Assembly: GCF_030272615.1 (NCBI RefSeq)
Contig: NC_081415.1
Span: forward strand, 107,698,406 to 107,762,405
Length of the DNA stretch: 64,000 nucleotides
Source: Cryptomeria japonica
Taxonomy: Eukaryota; Streptophyta; Pinopsida; Cupressales; Cupressaceae
Direction: 5' to 3'
The translations under genes were made by a program, and so were the position numbers. Below, in pieces: positions 35,389-46,827 of this stretch (position 1 is its first letter; each line of letters begins with the position of its first letter). Below the pieces are notes generated by a model, which searched no databases, was not told the DNA's origin, and worked only from the letters and a program-made list of their open reading frames with translations.

Positions 35389-38300
35389 AGTAAGTTAACC
35401 ATCTTGTCCTTATTTGCTATCTTTTTTACGCTTATCACTGCTTTTCATAATGTTTCAGAAATTACAATTTTAATGGGTGAAATTTTGCGATATGAACTAT
35501 CGAGAATCTCTTTGACCAAAATTACAAATTTTAACACTAAATGCCCATGTAGAATAACTTTATGCTTAGATGCCACCCCTAAGGATGCACTTCGGCAAAG
35601 CTACAAGTTTATCAAATTTTAGCCTCAATAGATTTTGATTGGTAAATATTGAGCTAGGTATAAGGTTTAATTTATGTTGCACTGCATCCAATGCGATATA
35701 TGTGGATCTGATCCAAAGTTTGCCTTAATTTTTTCTGTATTCAGAGTTTGATGTGCTATTTTACTCTATGTGCAGCGTATGGATGTGAGTTATTTCGTTT
35801 CATTCAAAGGTTGGATTTTTTATTTAAACCCAATTTTAGCACTTGGATTCAGTATTTTACATGACATTTATAGTTGGTGCAAAATATGGTATTTTGCATT
35901 GCATTCAGAATTGAATGTAGAATGCAGTAATATGCTTGTCATTCAAAGTTGGGTGCAAAACCTAGAGATGGATTTTCTCCACCATCCAGAGTGGGTATAA
36001 TTAGGACAATTATCACTTTCAGGGTATTGAATTTTACCCTCAGTTTTGTGTGTCTTGAATTTTACAACTTTCAGGTTATTGAATTTTACCCTCCACTTAT
36101 TTGGAAATAGCCTTTTCAATTTGCTTTTCCTTTCCTTTTGGATGAGACTGGTAATGGGAAGGTGAGCAAGCAAATTCCCAAGTAGCAAGAAAATTTCTTT
36201 TTCTTTTTCAAGATGCATCAATTTGCACTGGTTTAATGCGAGCTCTTTTGTCATACGCGATGGCTACTCACCCTCCATTGCTTTTCACAATGGCATTAAA
36301 GGAATTTTGCATTTTGAAAAAGCCCTTTCATTAGGTAGCTTCCCAGCCTATTTTCAAAAAACCCCACTCTTGAGGATTTTTGAAAATTTTAAACTTCAAT
36401 TTTTTTTTTTGTTGAAAATTTTAATTAAATTTCTATGATTTTTATTTTGAAACTGGGATTTTTGTCTTCTCTGCAGTACCGAACATAGAAAAGGCCACAA
36501 TGTTTGCATTTTTTTGTGTTGTTGGCATTTTGGTGGTGTTGCAAAAGAGTAGAGAATGTGAAAGGGCTTTTCTGGCACAACGCACTCAAGTGGCAGGTAA
36601 GGATATTAACAAATCTTTACTTAGGCTATGAAGCTTGTTGGTGTTGAAGCAAATCCATTCACTTTGCCATCCATTCATGGTCTTCTTGACATTGAAAGTC
36701 TTTCATTCTATTCTATTATATTCTTATTCATGCCATGCACCTTTCATAATTCATATTCTGAATACTTCTTATGACTATAATTAGGATTGGCTTCTATTTA
36801 TGCACTTCATTTCAAAATAAGTGAGGCAAATTTATGGCTAAATAAATTATATTTCTGCAATTAGTAGACATCAATATCTAAAATTTAGTCAAAAGTTAAA
36901 TAAAAATGTCTTAATAAATTTAGACACTTCTAACCTTCCCATCTCTTGTCTGCATCCCCATTTACAAGTCAGCTCCCCTTTTATTCCACAATCCCATCCT
37001 TTGGTCTGGTAGGCATTCCAGATGTATAAAACACCCCAGGGAGTGGGGGCAGACAAAATAGACACTTGGTATCCCCCCAACATTTGTTGAAATTTGAGTC
37101 CATGTCTCCATGTTGCTAAAGACTTCCTATCCCATTAGTGCTAAGGATAACCAGATCACTCCTAATGTTTGTCAGTCATCTCAGAGATGTCGAGAAGTCA
37201 TCAGATGGTTAGTAGTGAAATTTAAATGTTGATTATTATGGAATCATGGATGGGTTTGTTCGGTGAGGTTAAACTCTAATTGATACTACCAAAAATTTGA
37301 AATATGTAACATAATTCATCTTGTTCTTATTGAACTTGAAAATTCCTTTAAGATGTATGTAAAAAAGATATTTTTTTAACTATATAAATCTATTGAATAT
37401 GCCTTGCCTTGGAAAGCAATCTATAATCTTGTTGAGTATTATATGTTTGAATCACGAAATGGCTTATCTACGCATAGCTTGAACTTCTAACATAACCAGA
37501 ACAAATTAGTTTATGAGCTAAAAATAGAAGAAAAGGGCAACAACCAATAAAAAATGATATAAGATCACCAAATAGTTTAATAAACACAAGCCCATGCTTC
37601 CTCTATTTCAAGCCAATATATGCCTCTGCTTTTCCCATTATAAATTAACTACATACACTTTTGTTCGTTGACCTACTTACAAGTTGTTTATATTAGTTTA
37701 TGGACTGCTTTGTATCTCTCTCTCTCACACACACACATATATACACACACAAATTGTTAAGAAAATAAAACCAATGCCTAGATTGTCTAGGTTAATGTAC
37801 AACAAAATATAGATTCTTAGCACTTGAAAATTAAGTTTCAACTGGAAATATCATCATGAAAAGGGACAAAACAATGGGCCAAATTTTTAATTTTCGCAAG
37901 CTTGAACCCTAATTGTAGAAGATCATCAAGTTTGACTATCACTTCAATTTCAAATACAAATGAAAAAGAATCACATACATTGTAAAGGTTATAAACATTG
38001 TTGATTTCAAATTTTGAGACAAAAAATATAAGTCTTTTTTGAGTTGCTAATAGTATGTATTTGTATTAATAATTAAGTGAAAAAAGTACATAGTGAAAAT
38101 GTCAAAAATGGGGTTAACCCTTATAATCTATCCATGAGAATTGAAAATTTTATCTACCCTTCTAATACACCCCATCCATAAGGCCTGTGAAAAAACTATC
38201 CCTTCTCAAAAAACATGTAACCATTCCAACTACTACAACTACAATATTAAAATTTAACAAATTGAGCATATTTTGTACTAATAATATTGATTTTCTCCAA

Positions 38301-39456
38301 TTTAGCATGTGTTTTAATATTTTTAACAATAGGCAATAGATTGTGTTTCTAATGTTAACATTATCCTACAAAGGAGTTGTCCCTTTCAAACATAGGAAAT
38401 CAGATTCTCAAAGGGGATCTTCCCAATCTATAACTAAAGATGATCAAAAAGTTTTGGTAATAGGTTTGTTTCTAACACACGTTAGTAAGTGCCCAGATGA
38501 TTTTCATAGAGTAAACTAATCATAGTAAATAAGCTAAAAGATGATGTGAAAACCTTTAAAGATTGATAAATAGCTATTGGTTGAATGCAAAAACAATAGA
38601 CTATTTGCATCCTTGCTCCGAGAGAACAAATTATTCTATCACACAATGCCACAAAGTGGCACTGAAGCTCAAATTTTCAAGTTAATGATGTTCAAATCCC
38701 TATTTAACCTTACAAGAAGAAGCTTAAAGCTTTCAAGATTTGAAGTTTTTAATTCTCTTAGAAAATTAATTCGTTGATTCTCTTTGACCATGGATCGTTT
38801 TATCTAAAGAAATAAATTTGTTGCTATGAAGAATTAGATGAAAAAAAAATACGTCAAAAGTCAAAGGAAAACATTGCATGCACAACACCAAATAATTTAA
38901 AAGTGAGGATATGCAGAGAAAACACCAATGCTGGAAGATTATGCAGCTTACTACTCTCGAAAGGTCAATTCTGCTCTGACACTATGGTAAATGATATATA
39001 CAAAGGAAGAAAACATGATGAAATTATTTTTTTGTTAAGATTCCTATTGAGAATTTTTAAATTTTTTAAGAGAGAATTCTTAGACCTTCAAGCAACCCTC
39101 TTTTGGGAACCTAATGGGTAAGCTGGAATTATAACTCCATCTCAAAAGCTTCCTATTCTGAGCACAACATTTAAATTAGGGCTCGAACTTGCAGCCATTG
39201 CTCATTTTTTTCTATTTATAATTTAAAAATTTAATATTTAAATGTGATTTTTCATTATGAGTCAACATATTGATTTAGGTAATTATGAACATGTAGAGAA
39301 ATCTTCTTCAAATCCATCTTGCATTTGGACAGGGTTTTATCCATGACCATATCCATGTAACTTGTAATGATTAATTAATCGATAGTAATTTTATTTCGAA
39401 CTGTTTTAGAAAGTGAATCTGATGATTTGTTTTCTTCATGTTGTAATGGTTTTTAG
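35389..39456. other. AT-rich non-repetitive DNA, no intact gene
   Basis: No coding sequence supported. A doubled TTGAATTTTACCCTC motif lies at about 36028-36095. A CT/CA/TA microsatellite lies near 37715-37752. It may include intron remnants of the adjacent SNARE or cullin fragments, but nothing shows this. Confidence 0.5.
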
Positions 39457-39800
39457 GGATTTGTACGGAGAGTTAGTGAAATGCATCAAAAGTATGAGCA
39501 TTATGTCTTGGATTGTTTTCAAAAACATGAGCTTTTTCAAAAGGTCTTTAATATATTTGGTTTAGTTTGTTCTTCTTAGTGTTGTAGACTATGAAAAAAG
39601 AAAGTTATGATTTGATTGTAAAATTCATTTTTATAGGCTCTAAAAGAAGCATTTAATACCTTCTACAACAAGGACCTACAACAAACTTGACTGTAGAATT
39701 GCTCCATGCATTTTCTGATAACGTACTAAAGAAAAGCAGTATTGAGAAATTAATTGATGATGAGATTGACCTTGCTCTTATTAATCATCACCTAAAATAG
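39457..39800 (+). pseudogene. two-exon fragment of a cullin-1 gene
   Basis: Exon a (39457-39543), after a TTTTTAG acceptor, encodes FVRRVSEMHQKYEHYVLDCF then QKHELFQK. A 93-bp intron (39544-39636, GT...TATAG) joins it in frame to ALKEAFNTFYNK. After a frame change near 39675 the sequence continues LTVELLHAFSDNVLKKSSIE and stops at 39798-39800. This is the CUL1 region ending ...[22 protein letters not shown]...AELLATFCDNILKK. Cullins scaffold SCF ubiquitin ligases. Only this small part is present, with a frameshift, so it is a relict or captured fragment. Confidence 0.6.
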
Positions 39801-40564
39801 TTAATGAGTGCAGTTTTGTTGAAAAGTGGTTAATGTTTGCTTTATTATTAACTCAATGATAATTTTCCTATTATTGCTATAAAACTTATAGCAGAAGCCT
39901 TAGGTTTAGAAAACATTTCTAAATCTTAACCAATCAAAATAGAGATCTATATGTTGAATGCCACTAATTAATTTATTATTTATATTCTCAAAAGAAAAGG
40001 TTTAATAAACAATTTAATTGGTAAAATAGAAAAACAAATAATACTATAATGCAATTGAAATATCAGTTCAAGTTGAAAAATCTTAACAACAAATTTCTAT
40101 TTCCAAATATTCGAAGTTCTGATATCAAACTACTTAGGAAAATATGCATAATAATAAATTCTATATATAAGTTCATTTATGAATATGCCACTTTTGGGCT
40201 GTCAAATGATAATTGAATATTATGTCAGTTTAACAAATCTCTTTTCAAGCATTGTGTCTTTTGATATTGCAAATCACATTGTTCATCCATTTACAATAGC
40301 ATATGAATTTTGAAGACTAACAAATCTAGTTGTGGGTTGTGCAACTATGGTGCAAACCTATTTACAAACCGTGTAATTGTGAATGAGACTCGTCAGTGTT
40401 GTATATTTTTTTTTCAATGTAATTTTATCAATAAATATAAAAGAATTGCTAAAAAATGACTTTATCAATAAATATAACTGAATTGCAATTGATACCACAA
40501 TGATTAACAAAGTGAATTGTGACTGTCAATACCTTAGCATTGCATGCGTGATCGCCTATCGGCT

Positions 40565-40645
40565 TTCCGTTGCACGAAAAAAATCGTGCAACTGCTAGTT
40601 TTATTTGTATATTATTAACTAGCACTTGCAACCTTAGGGGGTGCA
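40565..40645. mobile_element. two convergent Helitron-like 3' termini
   Basis: On plus, hairpin GTTGCACGA-(A)6-TCGTGCAAC (40569-40592), two bases, then CTAG at 40595-40598 followed by T. On minus, hairpin CTTGCA...TGCAAG, the same TG spacer, then CTAG (40622-40619) followed by T. A hairpin just before CTRR, inserted in an A|T site, is the Helitron 3' hallmark. The two ends face each other 20 bases apart. No Rep/helicase gene is in the window, so these would be non-autonomous. Their 5' TC ends are not identified. Confidence 0.4.
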
Positions 40646-42911
40646 AGGGTAGCCCATAGGTAAGTAAAGAGGATGGTAATAAAATTTACTTTTAATCCTT
40701 TTTGCTGCCGGCAAAATCTGTTGTGGAAAAACTTCAACGTGAAAAATTATTCACTGCACATTACATGGTGCTCTTGGTAGGACCATGTTTGCTGGTCTTT
40801 GATGACATGTGTGTAGCTTGTACAAATAAAGTTTTTATATTCAATGAATAAATATGTTTTATACTTTAAAAAAAATATAGTAGAAAAATGAGATAATATC
40901 CCTCATAAAATTTTGATAGATAATGATATTAATAACATAGAGCAAGAATATTTCTTTCTTAAATAAAACATAATTAGTTGTTCAGTTAGTGATGGAATTG
41001 TATAGAAATGTGGGGTGGGATTATTTTTAATGTAAAAATATTAGTTAATTTGTGGGGTCCATATCTTTGAAATAAAATGTTACATGTTTATTATAAATTT
41101 AGTTAGATAAAATAATTAGCTTAATGTAAAATTTAATTTGTAATTATGTAAATTAATTATGATTCATATTAATAAAATAATATTAATTTTTATAATATAG
41201 TATAAACATTACAATGAAAATATACACTTTTCTTAAAGGTAATACTTAATTCAATTCAAAAATTTATAATAAATATTTATAAGCAATTTTGTTTTGGGGA
41301 CTTTTCAAAAGCATACTAATTTTTTTGCATGTATGTTTTTTATTTATGAAATGATTTGGAAATTATTTTACAACAAAAAATAATTATAAAATTTATAAAA
41401 AGTACTTGTATATTGGCATTTACAATATAAGTGATTTGATCATAAAATATAAATGAAGTTGAATATGAACCTACACAACTTATGCAAAATGGTTTTTGTT
41501 ATTTGAAATGTTTTTTATGTATATTAATTAAATAAAATAAATTTTATATGATAATATTTTTCTAAAAAACATCAATAAAACTAATTAATTTAAATATTTA
41601 ACATCAAACTATATGCTTGGTATTGAGCTACCAGAAAAAATGAATGATTAATCTGGTTGCCCTCATTGTGATATGTTTTAATTGACAAATTTTTATATTA
41701 TAAATATTTGTTTTATGGGGAATCCTTTGGAAGCCCCGTCAATTGATGGGCACCTATATTTCGGCCTAAATGGTTTTCACGAACATTATTTTTAAAAACA
41801 AAAATAAAACCTCGTTTGTAATTGGTTCAAATTAAATTTTTTAATAACTAGTTAACTGTAAAAAAGAAAAACTCATTACAATAGTATTTACCTAATGCCA
41901 AGTACTAATAATAATGTTTAAAAAAGTAATACAATGAATATAAGTGAAAAAATAATATAATGAATATTAATACAAGTAATACAAATAAAAATTTCCATAT
42001 CTCTTTTGCTACAGTAAATATTTAAATTTTCACTAATCACATTCAAATAAATATTAGATTTTAGAAGAGCTATAGATAAAGTTAAATTGAAGTTCTCAAA
42101 TAAATATTAGTTTGTAGAAGAGTTATAGATAAAGTTAAATTGAAGTTAGGGTTAAGATCAATTAGACTTATAGATAAAACTTTGGTTAAACTATGGTTCG
42201 GATTCAAAGAGTTAGGAATACAATTCAATTAGAGTTATAATTGAAATTAGAATTAAAGTAAAAATAGGGTTAGGGTAAGGTTTAAGATTAGTGTTCAATT
42301 TAAACTAGGATTATTATGGGTTAAAAACTTAATTAGGATTGGAATTCAATTAAAGTTACCGTTAGAAAATTATTAATTTCTTTTATTTGTTAATTGTTTA
42401 AAAAAAATATACTCAATTACTATTATATTTTTAAATGCGTCATTAACGCTCTGAGATCAATGTGAGCATACATGCATACTCTCAGATCAATGTGAGAATA
42501 CATGCATACTCTCCACGCGGATGTCCATATTGAAGTCAATTTCTCCACTTGAATGGTACTTTTTTAATTGTGCGATATTTAAATCTAAAAAATTATTACG
42601 AAATTGATATATTGTATTTTTTATATGAAAGCTGAAAATTTATCTTTCTTAATCACATTAAATATAATGTGCTAATATTATTCTTTTGTCTATGAATATT
42701 TACTATAGGTCTTTATAAAATCTAACAATTATAATACATCACAAAAAATTTAAATTAGATAATAAAAAAAGATTGATATTATGAAACGTGTGATTAATTT
42801 TTTTATTTATTTTTCTCCCTGTTTTCTATATAGTTTTCGTATGTGCCTTTGTTTTCTTAGATATTATATAAATAATATTTATATAAATATGTTATTTATA
42901 TTAATAGAAAT
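40646..42911. other. AT-rich intergenic DNA with small tandem repeats
   Basis: No gene recognised. It contains a 2 x 53 bp repeat (42045-42147) and a 2 x 30 bp repeat (42449-42508, CTCTGAGATCAATGTGAGCA type). The stretch 42862-42911 is the left flank of element C and matches 14846-14905. Confidence 0.6.
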
Positions 42912-43959
42912 TGTATACACCTAAAAATGGTTGAAGATAGTTAATTAAATACGCTAATTCCCCTTCCCAATTAATTGAATTCACAAGCAATTTAATTAAT
43001 TTCTCTATTCATCTACTAGTAAATACATCTAAATGATTTACTTATATAGTTCATTTCATATCCCCCTTTGATTAATTAATTCTAAATTAATTAATGTCTC
43101 CCCATATTAATCAATTCTTCTAATCCCTAATTAAGATTAACAAACTCAAGTTTGTTGAGATTAATTGCCATTTTCCAATTATTTGAATTTCTAAATTCAA
43201 ATGAGCACATGGCTCCTAACTTTAACCACCTAACCTAACCATCCCCTAACCTAACCCATTCAATCTAATCCTGGGTCTAACTAACCCTATCCTATCTTGC
43301 ACATTCTAACCTCCTTATCCTAACCTCCCATGGTGTGGATAATCTCTCCTGGAGACACATGGCACTTTGGCCACATGTCTCCTCCCTTGGACACTTGCCC
43401 TCTCATGAGCAAGGCTCCTTGACACTTGTCACCACAGAGATGACAAATGTCCCTTCCTCCAACCTCTTCTCCAACTTCCTCAATCTTGGCCCTTGATATC
43501 TTTAGATCAAATCTAGACCGTCAATTCTTGCCACCTCAGCTTTGGCCTTGGAATTCCTATAAATATCCCCCATTTTGGAGAAATATTGATCCCATCTCAT
43601 ATCAATTTAGGCATCATTACTATAGACAATTTGCATTTCAATCATCTGGCATTTAGCTTTGGATTTATCATAGCATGTTAATCTAGTTTCTTAAATCATG
43701 CATTTCATATCATCTCCATAGTCAATCATGATCAAATAGCTACTCAACTCTTGAGTTGCCACTTTGGAGGTCATTGCTCTGCTGAGAGCCCATCAATCCG
43801 ACATTTCCAAGGTCCTCAAGAATAGAGGAAAATGGGACATTTCAAGGAAGGCTTATGGTTTGCATCTTTGATTTAGTTTTGAAATTAAGTTTTTCAATTA
43901 AATTATATTGTCTCATTATATGTGTATGCCTTCTTATATACCACATTTTTAACATCACA
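42912..43959 (+). repeat. 5' LTR of element C
   Basis: 1048 bp, TG...CA. It carries a TATA box, TATAAATA at 43558-43565, inside a fairly GC-rich promoter-like region. It contains CCTAACC-type repeats near 43230-43260. Confidence 0.92.
43558..43565 (+). promoter_or_regulatory. TATA box in the 5' LTR of element C
   Basis: TATAAATA follows TTGGAATTCC, and the same context is kept in the 3' LTR at 52299-52306. Confidence 0.5.
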
Positions 43960-43983
43960 TTAATTCGCACCCACTGTGGGGCC
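43960..43983 (+). other. primer-binding-like site of element C
   Basis: TTAATTCGCACCCACTGTGG directly after the LTR resembles the GCGCCCACCGTGGGG sequence found at this place in many plant gypsy elements. Confidence 0.45.
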
Positions 43984-44139
43984 TAGCCCCTTTGATCTTT
44001 AACAAGTTTACTTGTAGGAAATTTCATTAACAGGTTGATTAGCTCTTTCAGAGTGCAGATTGGCTCTCTTGGGCTCTTGAATCGCATTCTTGGTCTCTAT
44101 TGTGGCATTTTGGCACCTCAAATGGTGTTTTTGGGAGAT

Positions 44140-45812
44140 TCCTCAACTCTGTTTTTATGCTTTTCTGTACTTTAGCATTTTTAGTCTGTTTGACAGCATT
44201 TTCAGTCTGTTTGTCAGTGTTTTCAGTCTGTTTGACAGCGTTTTTGGTTTGCAGAACAGTGTTTCTGGTTTGCAGAGGAGCGTTTCTAGTGTGCAGAACA
44301 GCGTTCTTGGCACATTTGATGGTGTTCTTGGTCAATTGGATGGCGTTTTCAGTTTTTTATTAATTTTGCAAATATTGTATGTTGCATTCCTCATTTCTGC
44401 TTCTGGACTGTCATTTTCCCGAACCTAATTTGCAGATTGTTGGTTTTGCAGGTACTTATTTCACTGTGAAAGACCGGAATTATAAACTATCTCGCCGCCA
44501 AAGAATACAATATAAACTAACTTTGTTTACAGCCATGAGATTTTGCACTTATATTTGTTAAATTAGGCACATAGACTAATTACAATGGAAATGAACAAAC
44601 ATGTCTTATGTGTCTTGATGATAGGCGAGTATGCTCTCACCTTTCTTAGGTGATCAGAAAGCTAGACTCATCCTTTGCTTTCAATATTGCATATCTTTAG
44701 CGGGCCTGTCACAGTGGGAAAAAGTAATCACCCTGTGAGAACGACCCAAGTGAGTACAGCTGGACCTGAGCATTCCAACTCACTATAATAAATAGGTCTC
44801 TGATTGATGAAAGTCTCAGAGGATGGGATTATTTGAGTTTTCTCTTTGAGATCTCTCATATCGGGCATTTTGTAGGGCCTCGCAGTCTCAATCACGTTTA
44901 TGTGACTACAACTTGTTTTGGTACCTTGTCGGGCTATAGGCCTCAATCATGCTTGCATGACTTCAAGGGGTAATTTCAAACGGAATTCCTTACTAAGAAC
45001 TATAAAAATAGAAGCTACCTAATTCACCTCCGAAAGGGTGATAATCTTTGTGCAAGAGAGATAGTAACTCTCCCAAGACACTTGCCATATCGTGCCCCCA
45101 TTAGCATTTGGAGTCGGATAATACGGCGTTGAGAATCCATTGCGTGAGACTTAGCGGTCGTATTCTAATTAGCTATTGGGTGTGTACCTAAGTCAGCAAG
45201 AAAAGGTTTTCATTCTTAGCCAACTTCCTTAGGGTTTAGCTTGATTGGAGTCACTTATCATATTATGTGTTTGTTGTGTATTCATCCCTAAATTAAAATA
45301 CAACAAACATTGAAAACTCAAACTTCAAACTATCAAATTCATAAGTTTTGCAGCAAATTAGCTCTTTCAGTCCAAACGGTCGCACCTATAGTCAAAACAG
45401 TCCCACCTACAGTCAAAACAGTCGCACCTATAGTCAAAACATTCGCATTTTCAATCCAAATGTCATCTCTCTTGGTGTTAATGTCAAATTTCTCATATTT
45501 CAACATTAACTCTCAAAGGTTGAGCATATTAGAGTTTTTGGTTTGTCTGTCAGAGTTTCTGGTCTAAACAGCAGAGTTCCTGGTCTGTTTCTCAGCATCT
45601 TTGGTCGGTATAGCAGCGTTCCTGGTCTAAACAGTAACGTTTTAGGTAAGTTTGTCAGAGTTTTTGGTCCAAACAACAGTGTTTCTGGTCCAAACAGCAG
45701 CATTTCTAGTCAGTTTTGCAGCGTTTCTGGTAAGTCTGTCGGCATTCTTGGTCAGTATAGCAGAGTTCCTGGTCATTTTAGCAGTGTTTCTAGTAAATTG
45801 CATCAAAATTAG
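44140..45812 (+). repeat. tandem-repeat blocks in the leader of element C
   Basis: Block 1 (about 44140-44350) and block 2 (about 45530-45800) are built of degenerate units of about 24 bp such as AGCGTTTCTGGTCTAAACAG. A third small block (about 45370-45450) repeats GTCAAAACAGTCGCACCTAT. Because the unit length is a multiple of three, both strands stay open and give periodic peptides; neither is taken as a real protein. The blocks occupy the untranslated leader between the primer site and gag. Confidence 0.75.
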
Positions 45813-46267
45813 AAAACAAAAACAACCCATTTCTCAAACAGTCAAACATAGAGCGTAGGTCATATTGTTGGGTCATTCAATCGGGTTATCTTCACACAAG
45901 ACTCAAGAACAAGACACACAAAAGTCTCAAGTATTCACCTCAAACAAGTTAAAGATCAAACACCTTAAAGTGCAACATCACATTGTCTTTGATAAACTGA
46001 TCATTCAAACATAGTTTCTCATTAGGATCTATCATCCTTTAATAACGAAACTACAATTCTTGATCAGAATAACCTCGTTCTTTATCATGGGATATATCGT
46101 TCCTATTTGAACTTGGTCATATCAAAAATCACAAAATTTGCACTCTGAAACTAAGATCAAAAAACTTGCAAACAAGCAAATACTTGAAAAAAAATCATTT
46201 CCGCAACAATTGATCACTTATTGCGACACATTAAGCAAGATTTAATCACAAAAACATTCAAAACACA

Positions 46268-46825
46268 ATGCCCATTTTAATTGCAACGCAGAGACATAAG
46301 ATTGCTGAAACATTGGAAATACTTGAAGATCATAGAAACATGGCATACCAAAGCAAAAGACAAGAACACATAAGAAGCCAACATATTGGAGAAATCAAAC
46401 AAGTCCAGAATCAAAATCCAACCATGTCAAAACTTAACAGAGATTCAAATACATATCCAAAAAAAGGTGGCTCTTTTATGCAACTATTAAAAAGATCCTT
46501 AAAAGATTTGGATGAGAAAGATCACAATCACGCACCTATATCTAGCAATGATCCATCCCACCATAAGCAAATTAACTCTCCAAAGGCATCTATTCTTACA
46601 CTTCTTAAAAAAGTGCAAAAACCTTCCATAACATCCTCACCAGACAATACACCCAAAGATGATATTCCCCAAGGGATATCCATAATAGCCATCAAACCTA
46701 TTTCAGAGGATCCTATTCAAAACCCATCTACTTCATATCCAAGCATTGATTCCTTGCAAGATCCCCATAGTGCTTCCTTGCAAATTGAAGTCCTCATTCA
46801 TAAAACGCTCTTTAACATGTCCTAA
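46268..46825 (+). pseudogene. gag-derived remnant of element C
   Basis: A 185-codon frame, MPILIATQRHKIAETLEILE and onward, rich in Ser, Asn, Gln and Lys. It lies immediately before the protease in a different frame. No capsid-like domain or zinc knuckle is present, so most of gag has been lost or was never carried. It may be the linker between gag and protease. Confidence 0.45.
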
Positions 46826-46827
46826 TA

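Noticed and set aside
42240-42275. TTAGGGTTAGGG-like text and, at 43230-43260, CCTAACC repeats
   Set aside because: Only one or two degenerate units, not the plant telomere repeat (TTTAGGG). The second is part of an LTR.
44048-45830. Periodic Thr/Asn/Gln-rich and Leu/Val-rich ORFs on both strands in element C leader
   Set aside because: They follow from tandem DNA repeats whose unit is a multiple of three. No evidence that either strand is translated.
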